64,000 nucleotides of DNA, taken from Patescibacteria group bacterium. GTDB lineage: Bacteria > Patescibacteriota > Patescibacteriia > 2-12-FULL-60-25. The stretch is from NCBI GenBank assembly GCA_028688515.1, contig JAQTXZ010000003.1, forward strand, positions 85,712 through 149,711. The letters run 5' to 3'. The position numbers and the translations under genes were made by a program. Positions 52,572 to 62,100 of this stretch are shown here, in pieces. The notes under the pieces are model-generated. The model saw nothing but the letters and a program-made list of their open reading frames with translations. It was not told the origin of the DNA and made no database searches. The first letter of the stretch is position 1, and the number at the start of each line of letters is the position of its first letter.

Positions 52572-55046
52572 ATGATAAACCAAGATGTTGTGGCCAAAGC
52601 CACATTGGAGAGTGCGATACCGCCGGCTTCCACTCGTTTGGTCAAGGTCCTTTCATGGATTGTGGATGCGTCGATCTACGCAAGCGTGGCGTTAGTGCCG
52701 CTTTTCTTTTTGCCCATAACGCTGGACGTTTTGGAACTTAACAAGCAAACCTTGCTGCTGATCTTGGTTATGCTTGGCACGACTGCATGGTTGGGTAAAG
52801 CGGTGGCGGAAAGACATTTTGTGCTTTCCAGAGCCTGGCTGCACCTGGTCGTCGTGTTGTTTGGCGCCGGCTGGTTGATAACGAGTTTGTTTTCTTGGGA
52901 CAGATACCTGTCGCTTGTAGGAAACCTCGGTCAGATGCAATGGTCATTCTCTACAATCTTGGCATTGATTGTTTTTTACACTTTGGTCGTTAATCGCGTA
53001 GGCAACACGCGCAAGCTTTATTCGTTACTTCTGACTTTTTTGGCCTCGTCGTTGCTGATTGGAGTTTGGGGATTTTTGCAACTGGTCAATGTCTTCCCTT
53101 TGGGCTGGCTCATTCCAATCACAAAAGCAAACACATTTAACACGATAGGCACGATTAACGCGTTTGGCGTATACATGGTCTTGCCGATGGTGGTCGCTGT
53201 TTCGATGACGGTGTTTGGATGCAAAGATGACGAGTGCGTGTTTGCCAAAAATTCTAAAGGCAGCGTGCTTGTAAACATAATAGTTTGGTTGACAATGATT
53301 GCGGCCTTGTTGGTTGCGGTGGTTGCGGATTTTTGGGTCATTTGGGCGGCTTTGATTTTTGCCATGGTTTTGCTGGTTGCAATTCCCGTTGCGCGCTCCA
53401 TGAAACTCCCGAGCCACGCAAGCAGAATCGTCGTGCCGACTGTTATATTGTGCGCTTCCATACTTTTGCTCATTTTTCGCACGCCGATTGACCTTAAATT
53501 GCCGGCAGAAGTTTCGCCGTCGGCGGTTGCATCGTGGGACATCGCCAAGAACGTTCTTCACGCCTCTCCGATTTTCGGTTCCGGCCCGGGCACATGGATC
53601 TATGATTATGCTAAGTACAGATCTCCGGAAGTAAATCTTTCGCAGTTCTGGACAGTCAGATTTGAACGCGGCCTTTCATCGTTCTTCACGCTGATTGCAA
53701 TGACCGGTTTGGTTGGCATCGCTCTTTGGCTGATCTTACTCATCTCGGCTGTCGTAAACAGCGCAATGCATCTTATCAAGGAAAAAGATGATTTTGCTTG
53801 GCAGGCTTATCTGACAGTATTCGTCGGCTGGGCAACGACTGCATTTATTTCGTTCATCTACAATTACAATTTTGCACATCATTTTGTCTTCTGGTTTTTG
53901 TTGGCTTTGCTCGGCTCGTTGTTAGCCAAGAAGGCTCTTGTCTGGGACGCGCAAAAAAGCGCCGCCAGTTCCACAATGCTATCTATCTCTTTTATCGTCT
54001 TGTGCGTAGGCGCGCTTGTTACCGTTTGGTTGACCGGTCAGAGACTGGTTGCGGACGCAGCCTATTCCTCCGCAGTTATGGCTTATCGTGATGGCAAGAG
54101 CATTGATAATTCCATCTATTCGTTGAACAAGGCGGTTGTCATGAATCAATTCAATGACGTTTATTTTCGCAATTTGTCTCAGGCGTATCTCATTAAATCG
54201 TCTGAAGTGTTCAACGCCAAAAAGAGCGATCCGGACGGAGCTGCCGCCATTAACCAAGTTGTCGCCGCAACAATTGATACTGCCAAGCGTGCAGCAGATA
54301 TTGCTCCGCGCAATGTCGACAACTGGGAGAATCTGGCGGTCATCTATGAAGCCATTTCCGGATTTACCAACGGCGCAGATGAATTTGCGATCATCAATTT
54401 TAAGAAAGCTTTGGATTTGGAACCGAACAATCCGGCGTACAGCGTTGAGATTGGAAAAATATATTTGCAACGCGCAGATGCCGCGGCAGCTTTGATGCAG
54501 GCCAACGATGCACAGCAAAAAGCCGACGCCGAACAAAAGATGAAAGATGCTTTAGACAGCGCCGCCGAATGGTTCAATCGTTCCATTCAAGCAAAAGCAG
54601 ATTATGCTTTGGCGCACTATAACTTGGGAGTTGTTTATGAGAGACAGGGCCGCACAAAGGATGCGATCACCAAGTTAGAGCAGGTTGTCGCAGACAGTAA
54701 AGATGTCGGCGTGGCGTTTGAGCTTGGAACCCTGTACTACAAAGACAATCAAAAAGACAAGTCGGCAAGTTTGTTTGAGCAGATCGTGGCTTTGCAGCCG
54801 GATTACGCCAATGCCCGTTGGTTCTTATCAACCTTGTATGAAGAGCAGGGCAAGCTGGACGATGCCATGGCGCAGGTTATGAAGGTTAAAGAAATGAATG
54901 CTGAAAGTGAAGATGTAAACAATCGAATTGCTTACTTGCAGGATTTGATTGCCAAGAAAAATGGTCAGGCGGCGGCAGAGAGCCCGACTCCGGTAGAAGA
55001 AAAGATCAGCGGTCCTGCCGAACAGAATCCGATACAGCAACAATAA
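52572..55046 (+). CDS. O-antigen-ligase/polymerase-like membrane protein with C-terminal TPR domain
   Basis: 824 residues. About eleven membrane helices in the first 480 residues, including a large extracellular loop with VLHASPIFGSGPGTWIYDYAKYRSPEVNLSQFW, the arrangement of Wzy/WaaL-like proteins. The C-terminal 330 residues are TPR repeats (YALAHYNLGVVYERQGRTKDAI, YANARWFLSTLYEEQGKLDDAM) and an acidic tail. Such proteins join or polymerise surface glycans or glycosylate proteins; the exact substrate is unknown. The neighbours (PBP, surface proteins) fit a cell-envelope locus. Confidence 0.85.
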   Translation: MINQDVVAKATLESAIPPASTRLVKVLSWIVDASIYASVALVPLFFLPITLDVLELNKQTLLLILVMLGTTAWLGKAVAERHFVLSRAWLHLVVVLFGAGWLITSLFSWDRYLSLVGNLGQMQWSFSTILALIVFYTLVVNRVGNTRKLYSLLLTFLASSLLIGVWGFLQLVNVFPLGWLIPITKANTFNTIGTINAFGVYMVLPMVVAVSMTVFGCKDDECVFAKNSKGSVLVNIIVWLTMIAALLVAVVADFWVIWAALIFAMVLLVAIPVARSMKLPSHASRIVVPTVILCASILLLIFRTPIDLKLPAEVSPSAVASWDIAKNVLHASPIFGSGPGTWIYDYAKYRSPEVNLSQFWTVRFERGLSSFFTLIAMTGLVGIALWLILLISAVVNSAMHLIKEKDDFAWQAYLTVFVGWATTAFISFIYNYNFAHHFVFWFLLALLGSLLAKKALVWDAQKSAASSTMLSISFIVLCVGALVTVWLTGQRLVADAAYSSAVMAYRDGKSIDNSIYSLNKAVVMNQFNDVYFRNLSQAYLIKSSEVFNAKKSDPDGAAAINQVVAATIDTAKRAADIAPRNVDNWENLAVIYEAISGFTNGADEFAIINFKKALDLEPNNPAYSVEIGKIYLQRADAAAALMQANDAQQKADAEQKMKDALDSAAEWFNRSIQAKADYALAHYNLGVVYERQGRTKDAITKLEQVVADSKDVGVAFELGTLYYKDNQKDKSASLFEQIVALQPDYANARWFLSTLYEEQGKLDDAMAQVMKVKEMNAESEDVNNRIAYLQDLIAKKNGQAAAESPTPVEEKISGPAEQNPIQQQ

Positions 55047-55055
55047 GATCGAATA

Positions 55056-55200
55056 TCGAATTTCCGTTCACTTCGTTCTCTGAATATCCGTTCGTCGAAC
55101 TCACTGAATATCGATTCCAATTAGTCAGAAAGCGTTATTCAGCATAGCGGATATTCAACAAAGTGGACATTTAGCATAGCGGATATTCGAACTTGGTTCG
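55056..55200. repeat. Repeat region, family E (GAATATCG / CGGATATTC)
   Basis: Alternating GAATATCCGTTCGTCGAACTCACTG-type and AGCATAGCGGATATTC units that can pair. Related sequence lies at 62841-62945. Confidence 0.7.
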
Positions 55201-55206
55201 TTAAGT

Positions 55207-56040
55207 ATGATCAAAAAGAAGTGGGGAGATTTGCTGGGAACTTTCAAGGAAGGTGCGGTTAAATTTGCGACCAGAAAACTCCCTGCACGCGAGGCGGAAA
55301 AATGTGAAAGGTTGTTGGACGAGCAAAGGCGGTTGGCTGATAATTTGGCCAGAGCCTTTGCTCTTTTTGATGCCAAACTGCAAAAAATTTCCGGTTACAT
55401 CGAGCGATCTATGGAAGGCGAGATGGAACGTTTGGAGCCTTACATAAAAGATTTGCAAAAAGAGTTGGCAGAGGCGATTGTTCGTGCGGATTTAGCCGTC
55501 AGCGATATCGCGGAACTCGAAAGAGAGTTGGCTGATTGGCAGCGCAATCCGAATAAAACATCCGACAGCAAAAATTCCAGGTTGGATAGTTTAAGGGCAG
55601 AGTTGGAGGCGCGGAGACCCTCCACCGCCCATCGCTGCGCCCTCACCCCCGCCCCTCTCCCACAAGAGCAGGAGAGGGGTTCTGATTCGCCCCTTTCTCC
55701 TGCCATGTGGGAGAAAGGTGGCCCGCAATATAATCAAAATGAGGGTCGGATAGAGGGCTCCTCTCCGGTCGAAAAACACGGCCGCATTGCCTACGTCGAG
55801 GTTCGTTCGGCGGATATGGAACCGAATGCGGAGCATCTGGCACAGCATATCAAAGAACTTTCGCGCGAGCTTGGAAGATATCAGCAAACGCCTAGTGCCG
55901 ATCCGCATGAGTCGTTGCGCATGGCAAGTGAAATCAAAAGTCTGCACACGATTTTAAGGCAAGCTGATAAAAAGATCGGCAATCATCGCGACAGAATCGC
56001 CGCCACGGACGGATTCAGACATGTGTTTGTCTCGCATTGA
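55207..56040 (+). CDS. Coiled-coil protein with an in-frame palindromic repeat insertion
   Basis: 277 residues, not recognised. Residues about 30-135 and 190-277 are helical and charged with coiled-coil character (LQKELAEAIVRADLAVSDIAELERELADW; NAEHLAQHIKELSRELGRYQQ). Between them, residues about 139-190 (HRCALTPAPLPQEQERGSD ... NEGRIEGS) are the translation of a family F palindromic element also found between genes at 42529-42680. The element is about 85 percent identical by eye and keeps the frame. Without it the helices would join. A Patescibacteria counterpart of Rickettsia palindromic elements is the best description. Confidence 0.7.
   Translation: MIKKKWGDLLGTFKEGAVKFATRKLPAREAEKCERLLDEQRRLADNLARAFALFDAKLQKISGYIERSMEGEMERLEPYIKDLQKELAEAIVRADLAVSDIAELERELADWQRNPNKTSDSKNSRLDSLRAELEARRPSTAHRCALTPAPLPQEQERGSDSPLSPAMWEKGGPQYNQNEGRIEGSSPVEKHGRIAYVEVRSADMEPNAEHLAQHIKELSRELGRYQQTPSADPHESLRMASEIKSLHTILRQADKKIGNHRDRIAATDGFRHVFVSH
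55623..55772. repeat. Family F palindromic element inside a coding sequence
   Basis: Shares GCTGCGCCCTCACCCC, CCCCTCTCCCACAA, GGAGAGGGGTTCTGAT, TGTGGGAGAAAGGTG, CAAAATGAGG and CGGATAGAGGGCTCC with the copy at 42529-42680. Confidence 0.9.
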
Positions 56041-56113
56041 CAACCGCTCGACAACTCTATAAACTCGTCCAAGTAATTGTTATTTGTTAATTGTACATTG
56101 TTAATTGATTTAT

Positions 56114-56190
56114 GGGCCTTTAGCTCAGCTGGCTAGAGCACTTCCATGGCATGGAAGGGGTCGAGGGTTCAAATCCCTCAAGGTCCACCA
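56114..56190 (+). tRNA. tRNA-Ala (anticodon GGC), CCA encoded
   Basis: Acceptor GGGCCTT/AAGGTCC, D-arm AGCTCAGCTGGCTAGAGC, anticodon stem CTTCC/GGAAG with loop ATGGCAT, T-arm GAGGGTTCAAATCCCTC, A and CCA. Confidence 0.95.
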
Positions 56191-56196
56191 AACAAA

Positions 56197-56224
56197 AAAA
56201 CTGTCATAACGGCAGTTTTTTATT
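56197..56224 (+). terminator. Terminator of tRNA-Ala(GGC)
   Basis: AAACTG/CAGTTT stem with inner TCATAACGG loop, then six T. Confidence 0.8.
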
Positions 56225-56225
56225 T

Positions 56226-56503
56226 ACCCCCTCGCCCTTTGGGCGTTCCCCCTCATGCTGGACTACCACCTCCCCCTTCGGGTACTCATCCTTCGCAAAG
56301 AGGAGAGACGGAGTCGGAAAACCTCTGTCGCATCGGATGCGACATCTCCTTTATCAAGGAGAAGTTGCTAAGTAACTTTGTTGCTAAGTAACTACCCCCT
56401 AGGCAAAGGGGGGGGAGGGGGGTTCGGTAACTCATCAACTATTCTTCTCCTGGTGTAGGAGGAGTGGCGAGCAGGGGGCGAGACGTGGTGGTAGACGCCC
56501 GTG
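56226..56503. repeat. Long family C element upstream of the first CBM-like gene
   Basis: CCCTCGCCCTTTGGGCGTTC..., GTCGCATCGGATGCGAC, TCCTTTATCAAGGAG, AACTTTGTTGCTAAGTAAC, CCCCCTAGGCAAAGGGGG, CTCCTGGTGTAGGAGGAG, ending GTGGTGGTAGACGCCCG. Multiple nested palindromes. Near-identical copies precede the next two paralogs. Confidence 0.9.
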
Positions 56504-56504
56504 T

Positions 56505-56510
56505 TATAAT
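56505..56510 (+). promoter_or_regulatory. -10 element, leaderless CBM-like gene 1
   Basis: TATAAT, six bases, then ATG 56517 (TATAATGTAGTCATG, identical before all three paralogs). Confidence 0.8.
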
Positions 56511-56516
56511 GTAGTC

Positions 56517-57857
56517 ATGAAAAAGTTCATTATCTTTTTTTTGGTAATTGTGATTGTTTTGGTTGGCGTCCAAATGGGCTTTGCATTATCCGCGCCGCAG
56601 ACCACGCTGATGGAGAAGCAGTTGTTGGCGGATGGAGATATGGAAAAGGCAGGGGTAACTGGCTGGATAAATGGTAACTCTACTTTAACAAAAGTTACCA
56701 ATGAACCAAAAGGAGGAAAACAGTCCATTCACATTTTGGTCACAGCGAGCACGGTTGGTTATGCAGGCCAGACGATTTTGACGACAGGTAAGAAGTATCA
56801 TATTACGGGTTGGGCGCGTGGTGACGGAGCATCGACACATCCTGCTATCACAACTGCCGGCGCGGTTAAATGGTCAGGAACTAACTCTACCAGCTGGCAA
56901 CATTTTGACATAACAGTAGCTGCCGATGGGACTGTTGCTAGATTGTACGCCTACGGCGCATTGTCAGGCACATCGGATTTTGATGACGTCTTAGTCACAG
57001 AATACACAGGCAGCGCACAGACGCAGGAGAAGCAGTTATTGAAAGATGGCGATATGGAGACGAGCGGGACTGCTAATTATGCGGCTTATGCCGGCGGTAT
57101 TATTTCTAAGACGACAAGCGTTGTTCGTTCCGGCAAGCAGGCGTATGAGGTGCAAGCTGATTATCACAACAGAGGATCGTTTCAAAATAACGTAGTAGCT
57201 GTTGGCAAAAAAGTCAGAATAACCGGATATGCGCGCGGCGACGGGACCATAGTTCCCAGAGTTAGCAACGGCGCATTGACGGCAATTTGGACAGGAACAT
57301 CAGCCACTTCATGGCAATATTTTGATGCGATTTTTACCCAAGCAGGCACAACCGCCATATATTTTGTATCAGGCACTGACGCTGTCGGAACGATTTATTT
57401 TGATGATGTCATGGTAACTGAATACAAAGGCGGCGAGCAGACTATTGAAAAACAATTGTTGGTTGATGGGGATATGGAGACGAGTGGGACGGGGAGTTGG
57501 ACGAATTACTCTAATGCGATTCCAACCAAGACGACGGTCAACCAAAAATCAGGTCGCCAAGCCTTGCGGGTCACGTATTTGGGATCAGTATCTAGCGGCT
57601 TCGCTAGGAACGCTAACAACTTAACCGTGGGCAAGAGGTTTCGAGCTACAGGGTGGGCGCGCAGTGATGGGACGTTGGTGCCCAGAATCCTGACTCAATC
57701 CAATATTTTTTGGATTGGAACGAACTCTACCTCGTGGCAAAGGGTGGATGGAATCATTTCGGCGACGCAGGCCGGGATATTGCTCGGAAGTGCGACTGCC
57801 GGAACATCGACAAGCTATGTCGAATTCGATGATATTATGATCACGGAAGTGCCGTAA
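56517..57857 (+). CDS. Surface protein with three carbohydrate-binding-like (CBM_4_9 type) modules
   Basis: 446 residues: N-terminal signal or anchor (MKKFIIFFLVIVIVLVGVQMGFA) and three modules of about 135 residues. Each has the pattern EKQLLxDGDMEtsGt..W, KxxSGKQSLRV, GKKYRITGWARGDGt..P.., WtGTnStSWQxfD, FDDVMVTEYkG. The DGDME start and jelly-roll pattern fit CBM_4_9/galactose-binding-like folds. Likely an adhesin or glycan binder; ligand unknown. First of three tandem paralogs with duplicated leaders. Confidence 0.75.
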   Translation: MKKFIIFFLVIVIVLVGVQMGFALSAPQTTLMEKQLLADGDMEKAGVTGWINGNSTLTKVTNEPKGGKQSIHILVTASTVGYAGQTILTTGKKYHITGWARGDGASTHPAITTAGAVKWSGTNSTSWQHFDITVAADGTVARLYAYGALSGTSDFDDVLVTEYTGSAQTQEKQLLKDGDMETSGTANYAAYAGGIISKTTSVVRSGKQAYEVQADYHNRGSFQNNVVAVGKKVRITGYARGDGTIVPRVSNGALTAIWTGTSATSWQYFDAIFTQAGTTAIYFVSGTDAVGTIYFDDVMVTEYKGGEQTIEKQLLVDGDMETSGTGSWTNYSNAIPTKTTVNQKSGRQALRVTYLGSVSSGFARNANNLTVGKRFRATGWARSDGTLVPRILTQSNIFWIGTNSTSWQRVDGIISATQAGILLGSATAGTSTSYVEFDDIMITEVP

Positions 57858-58218
57858 GGGAAGACCAAGGACTAAAGACTAAGGACTAAGGACGAAAGAC
57901 TAAGGACGAAACCTTTCGCTCTGTGGGCGTTCCCCCTCATGCTGGACTACCACCTCCCCCTTCGGGTACTCATCCTTCGCAAAGAGGAGAGACGGAGTCG
58001 GAAAACCTCTGTCGCATCGGATGCGACATCTCCTTTATCAAGGAGAAGTTGCTAAGTGACTTTGTTGCTGAATAACTACCCCCTAGGCAAAGGGGGGAAG
58101 GGGGGTTTCAGAACCCCTTGATAAAGGGGCAGGGGTTTTCCGATACTCACCAACTACTCTCCTCCTCGCATGAGGAGGAGAGGCGAGCGCGGAGCGAGAC
58201 GTGGTGGTAGACGCCCGT
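57858..58218. repeat. Short tandem repeat plus long family C element
   Basis: A run of AAGGACTAAAGACT-like units (57863-57908) followed by a near copy of the 56226-56503 element. Covers the whole gap before the second paralog. Confidence 0.85.
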
Positions 58219-58220
58219 GT

Positions 58221-58226
58221 TATAAT
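58221..58226 (+). promoter_or_regulatory. -10 element, leaderless CBM-like gene 2
   Basis: TATAAT six bases before ATG 58233; the surrounding 30 bases are identical to those at 56490-56519. Confidence 0.8.
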
Positions 58227-58232
58227 GTAGTC

Positions 58233-60011
58233 ATGAAAAAGTTCCTCATCCCTTTTCTGATATTAGTGATCGTCCTTTTTGGCGTCCAGATGGGTTTTGC
58301 GTTAACTGCACAACAGCGGACGCCGAGAGATAAGCAGTTGATGGTGGATGGAAGTATGGATGCGAGTGGAACCGGAAGCTACGCCACCACCCAAAGTGGT
58401 TCGGCTACAGCTTCACTTGCTAAAGTGGCGGGTGGAGTGGGCGGAGATTTTTTAAGAGTTACTAACTCCGGTGCAGGTGCTGGTAATATATGGGCGATAC
58501 AAAATCTTGGTCTTACAACAAATCGTAAGTATAAAATCAGCGGTTATGCCAGAGGGGACGGGGTACATGCACCCCGTGTACACCTTTGGCCAACTGCCAC
58601 GTGGATTGGAACGAATAGTTCCAATTGGCAACACTTTGAAGTAGTTGGTAAGGCTGGCGGTTCCTACATCTACTTAGGTGCATATACTGTTGCTGCCGGT
58701 GGAAGTGTAGAGTTCGATGATGTTTTTGTTACCGAATATGTGGGCTATGCGCAGAATAGTGAGAAACAGTTGATGGCGGATGGGAATATGGAAGATGCGC
58801 AGACGCTTGGTGCGGAAATTTTGAATGATTGGGATATGGAGGCGGCAGATACATCTGCGTGGACCGAGAGAGCCGGTTACGGGGCAATGACAAAAGTGGC
58901 GGGTAGCCCAAGCGGCTCCGGGACGCAGGTGCTGCATATCGCTCCGTCGCAAGCGTATTACTATGTTTCGCAAACCGGCCTAAGCTCCGTTAATACTTAT
59001 CATGTAACCGGTTGGGCGCGCGGAGATGGAACACGCGTGCCGTATATTGGGACGACATCAAGCGGAAGCAGAAATTGGGTCGGTACATCGTCAACCGGTT
59101 GGCAGCAAATTGACACTTTTATTATAGGGCAAAACGATATCGCATTCAATGCTTCTGCAGCGGCAACCGGATGGGTGGAATTTGATGAAATTTCGGTTAA
59201 GCAAGTAACGGCAGGCACTGCCTCTTGGGCGGTTGGGAATTCGGCGGGCTTGGGAAAGATTACATCCAGTCTGAATGGCGGCGGAAATCAGGCTTTGCGA
59301 ATCAGTTGTAATGCAACAGCTATTCCTATGGCTATTCAAAATAGTATTCTTACGGTCGGCAAAAGATATCGAGTCACAGGTTGGGCCAGGGGAGATGGGG
59401 CATTTACACCCTTGATTTCTCTTGGTTCAGCGACGGTTTTTACCGGTTCGACAAGTGCTAACTGGCAAAGAATAGATGTAATAGCCACCGCTGCCGTCAC
59501 ATCGAATTTAGCGCTTAAGAGTAATGCCAATGTTTCCGGAGGGCATGCTGATTTTGACAACATCACGATCACTGAATACAAAGGTACTGTCGACGTTACT
59601 GATAAACAACTGTTGGTCGATGGGAATATGGAAACGAGCGGTACTGGGGCGTGGACGGCCGCGTCAAATGCTACCTTAACAAAAGAAACGACCAATCCAA
59701 AATCCGGGAAGCAAAGCCTGCGAGTTATGTATGGCGGCAGTGCAAGTCCGCTTGCTGAACAGTTGGGCGTTTTGACGATTGGTAAGAAATACCATGTCAC
59801 GGGTTGGGCAAGAGGGGATGACATGGGGTCAGTACCAACCGTCGTATTGGGATTGAACACGGTTTTCTCCGGTACAGGCTCTTCATCATGGCAAAGGATA
59901 GATGCTGTAGGTTTGACTACTTCATTTACTAACTTTTTATTAAAGACCAATGCTAATTCTGCAGGCGAATACGCTGAGTTCGATGACATTATGATCACGC
60001 GAGTGCCGTAA
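58233..60011 (+). CDS. Surface protein with four carbohydrate-binding-like modules
   Basis: 592 residues from ATG 58233 (MKKFLIPFLILVIVLFGVQMGFA); the frame is open upstream into the repeat but the leaderless ATG is preferred. Same module type as its neighbours (KQLMVDGSMD..., KQLMADGNMED..., a third lacking the KQL head, KQLLVDGNMETSG...), giving four modules. The second contains an extra WDMEAADT start, suggesting a partial duplication. Signal segment nearly identical to that of the third paralog. Confidence 0.75.
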   Translation: MKKFLIPFLILVIVLFGVQMGFALTAQQRTPRDKQLMVDGSMDASGTGSYATTQSGSATASLAKVAGGVGGDFLRVTNSGAGAGNIWAIQNLGLTTNRKYKISGYARGDGVHAPRVHLWPTATWIGTNSSNWQHFEVVGKAGGSYIYLGAYTVAAGGSVEFDDVFVTEYVGYAQNSEKQLMADGNMEDAQTLGAEILNDWDMEAADTSAWTERAGYGAMTKVAGSPSGSGTQVLHIAPSQAYYYVSQTGLSSVNTYHVTGWARGDGTRVPYIGTTSSGSRNWVGTSSTGWQQIDTFIIGQNDIAFNASAAATGWVEFDEISVKQVTAGTASWAVGNSAGLGKITSSLNGGGNQALRISCNATAIPMAIQNSILTVGKRYRVTGWARGDGAFTPLISLGSATVFTGSTSANWQRIDVIATAAVTSNLALKSNANVSGGHADFDNITITEYKGTVDVTDKQLLVDGNMETSGTGAWTAASNATLTKETTNPKSGKQSLRVMYGGSASPLAEQLGVLTIGKKYHVTGWARGDDMGSVPTVVLGLNTVFSGTGSSSWQRIDAVGLTTSFTNFLLKTNANSAGEYAEFDDIMITRVP

Positions 60012-60320
60012 GGGAAGACCAAGGACTAAAGACTAAGGACTAAGGACGAAAGACTAAGGACGAAACCTTTCGCCCTTTGGGCGTTCCCCCTCATGCTGGA
60101 CTACCACCTCCCCCTTCGGGTACTCATCCTTCGCAAAGAGGAGAGACGGAGTCGGAAAACCTCTGTCGCATCGGATGCGACATCTCCTTTATCAAGGAGA
60201 AGTTGCTAAGTAACTACCCCCTAGGCAAAGGGGGGAAGGGGGGTTCGGTAACTCATCAACTATTCTCCTCCTGGTGTAGGAGGAGTGGCGAGCAGGGGGC
60301 GAGCCGAGGTGGTGGCCGGC
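60012..60320. repeat. Short tandem repeat plus long family C element
   Basis: The same AAGGACTAAAGACT run (60017-60063) and family C copy as before the second paralog, slightly shorter in the middle (TAACTTTGTTGC part missing). Confidence 0.85.
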
Positions 60321-60341
60321 CGGTTGTTTTATTGTTTTTAA

Positions 60342-60370
60342 GTTAGACGCAAGATTTTGCGTCTCTACAG
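60342..60370. repeat. Family B palindrome
   Basis: Identical in sequence to the unit inside polA (41544-41572). Confidence 0.9.
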
Positions 60371-60400
60371 AAAATTGTGTTGGGAGTGTTTGAGTTGTTA

Positions 60401-60519
60401 AGCCTAACTCACCCTGCCCTCTCTTACCCAAGAGAGGGTTCTGAAACTAAAAAACTTAATAACACGAGGATGATGCGGTACTCTCTCTTGAGTAAGAGAG
60501 AGCTAGAGTGAGTTAGGCT
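60401..60519. repeat. Palindromic element, family D
   Basis: Perfect outer ends AGCCTAACTCAC / GTGAGTTAGGCT. Interior CTCTCTTACCCAAGAGAGGG and ACTCTCTCTTGAGTAAGAGAG. Copy of 39692-39811. Confidence 0.9.
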
Positions 60520-60546
60520 GTACTCACTTGATAACTCACATTCTGT

Positions 60547-60552
60547 TATAAT
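60547..60552 (+). promoter_or_regulatory. -10 element, leaderless CBM-like gene 3
   Basis: TATAAT six bases before ATG 60559, same context as paralogs 1 and 2. Confidence 0.8.
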
Positions 60553-60558
60553 GTAGTC

Positions 60559-62100
60559 ATGAAAAAGTTCCTCATCCCTTTTTTGATATTGGTGATCGTT
60601 CTTTTTGGCATCCAGATGGGTTTTGCGTTGACCTCACCGCAGCAGACGCCGAGAGATAAGCAGTTAATGGTGGATGGAGACATGGAGATGAGCGGGACGA
60701 GCGCGTGGTCCGTGTACACAGCCGTCACTATAACTAAGGAAGCAGGCGCTGCGGTTGGAGGCGAGAGTATATTGAGATTGCAAGCAACCGGCACGGGTCA
60801 ATCGCGGGCTCTTCAGGCGATGTTTGTAGTCGGTAAGCGATACAGAATTACCGGATATGCAAGGAGCGATGGAACAAGAATCCCAAGTTTGTTTTCCCCG
60901 ACGAGCGGTTATCTGTGGACCGGAACAAACGGTACTACTACTTGGCAGATGTTTGATGTGGTTACACCTCAGATAGCAGCAGGATCATTTTATACTAGAT
61001 TGCTTATAGGCACTGCGTCTAATGGCAGTATCGCTGATTATACCGAATGGGATGACATCACCGTCACCGAATATACCGGGTATGTGCAAAATCAAGACAC
61101 GCAAAAGTTGGCGGATGGCGATATGGAGATGAGCGGGACTAGCGCTTGGACGGCAGGTGCAGGAGCGGTCTGCGCAAAAGGCACGACGGATCCGAAGAGC
61201 GGCAGGCAATATTTGCAAGTGTCCGGAGTCGCCGTATTTAATGACTGCCGTCAGAGTGTCTTAACTGCAGGGAAGCGATATCGTGTAACCGGTTGGGCAA
61301 GAGGAAACGGAGTCGCGTCAGTTCCTACGATTTCGTTTGGAGGGTCAAATCTTTTTGTCGGCACTGCCTCGACTGCGTGGCAGAAGATAGATGTTATCGG
61401 AGTAGCGGCAAATCAATTGCTGAGGATGTATTATGCTTCAGCCGTAGGATATGCTGAGTTCGACGAAATAACAGTCACTGAATACAAAGGCGAAATGAAT
61501 GTTGCCAATCATAAAATAGTGAACGAACAGTTTTTATATTCCTCAAATGTGGTTGATGATGGCTGTACATTGATAGGAGCCCCGACTATCAGCAACGGGA
61601 TGGATTTAACCGGAGTCACAGGCAAAGGAATCTCATGTGCAACTTATCTGCCAAAACTTAAGGCATTAACCAATGCAACGATTATTGCCAAAGTCGTAGT
61701 TCCCACAGCCACTGCTTATAGAACATTGACGCATGTAAGAGAAGGAGCGACTACTGCTGTTAAATTTGAGGTTGGAATTAATCAGACTGATAACAAGATG
61801 TACTTTTATTCCGGTGCCACGGTATACACATCGACAAATGTAGTTACTGCAGGCACGACGCAATATCTTGCCTGGACGATATCACCAACAACGGTTACTT
61901 ATTATAACGGGACAAATGCCGGCACTTTGGCACAAAATGGCACCTCGGCCGCGACTTTTGGATCTACCAGCGTGGGTCAGTCGTTTACTATGGGTATTAG
62001 ATCGGTAAGTAATACTTACGATTGGCAAAGCAATATATATTATTTGGAAATTTTTGATCAGGTTTTGACTTTGGATCAGATTAAACAGGAGTTGCATTAA
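60559..62100 (+). CDS. Surface protein with two carbohydrate-binding-like modules and a C-terminal LamG/concanavalin-like domain
   Basis: 513 residues. Signal segment MKKFLIPFLILVIVLFGIQMGFA almost the same as in the second paralog; two CBM-like modules (KQLMVDGDMEMSGTSAW, TQKLADGDMEMSGTSAW). Then a distinct ~190-residue domain (TGKGISCATYLPKLKALTNATIIAKV ... YDWQSNIYYLEIFDQVLTLDQIKQEL) with the ending typical of LamG/concanavalin-like sandwiches. Different C-terminus from its paralogs, so module shuffling has occurred. Terminator at 62257-62287. Confidence 0.75.
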   Translation: MKKFLIPFLILVIVLFGIQMGFALTSPQQTPRDKQLMVDGDMEMSGTSAWSVYTAVTITKEAGAAVGGESILRLQATGTGQSRALQAMFVVGKRYRITGYARSDGTRIPSLFSPTSGYLWTGTNGTTTWQMFDVVTPQIAAGSFYTRLLIGTASNGSIADYTEWDDITVTEYTGYVQNQDTQKLADGDMEMSGTSAWTAGAGAVCAKGTTDPKSGRQYLQVSGVAVFNDCRQSVLTAGKRYRVTGWARGNGVASVPTISFGGSNLFVGTASTAWQKIDVIGVAANQLLRMYYASAVGYAEFDEITVTEYKGEMNVANHKIVNEQFLYSSNVVDDGCTLIGAPTISNGMDLTGVTGKGISCATYLPKLKALTNATIIAKVVVPTATAYRTLTHVREGATTAVKFEVGINQTDNKMYFYSGATVYTSTNVVTAGTTQYLAWTISPTTVTYYNGTNAGTLAQNGTSAATFGSTSVGQSFTMGIRSVSNTYDWQSNIYYLEIFDQVLTLDQIKQELH

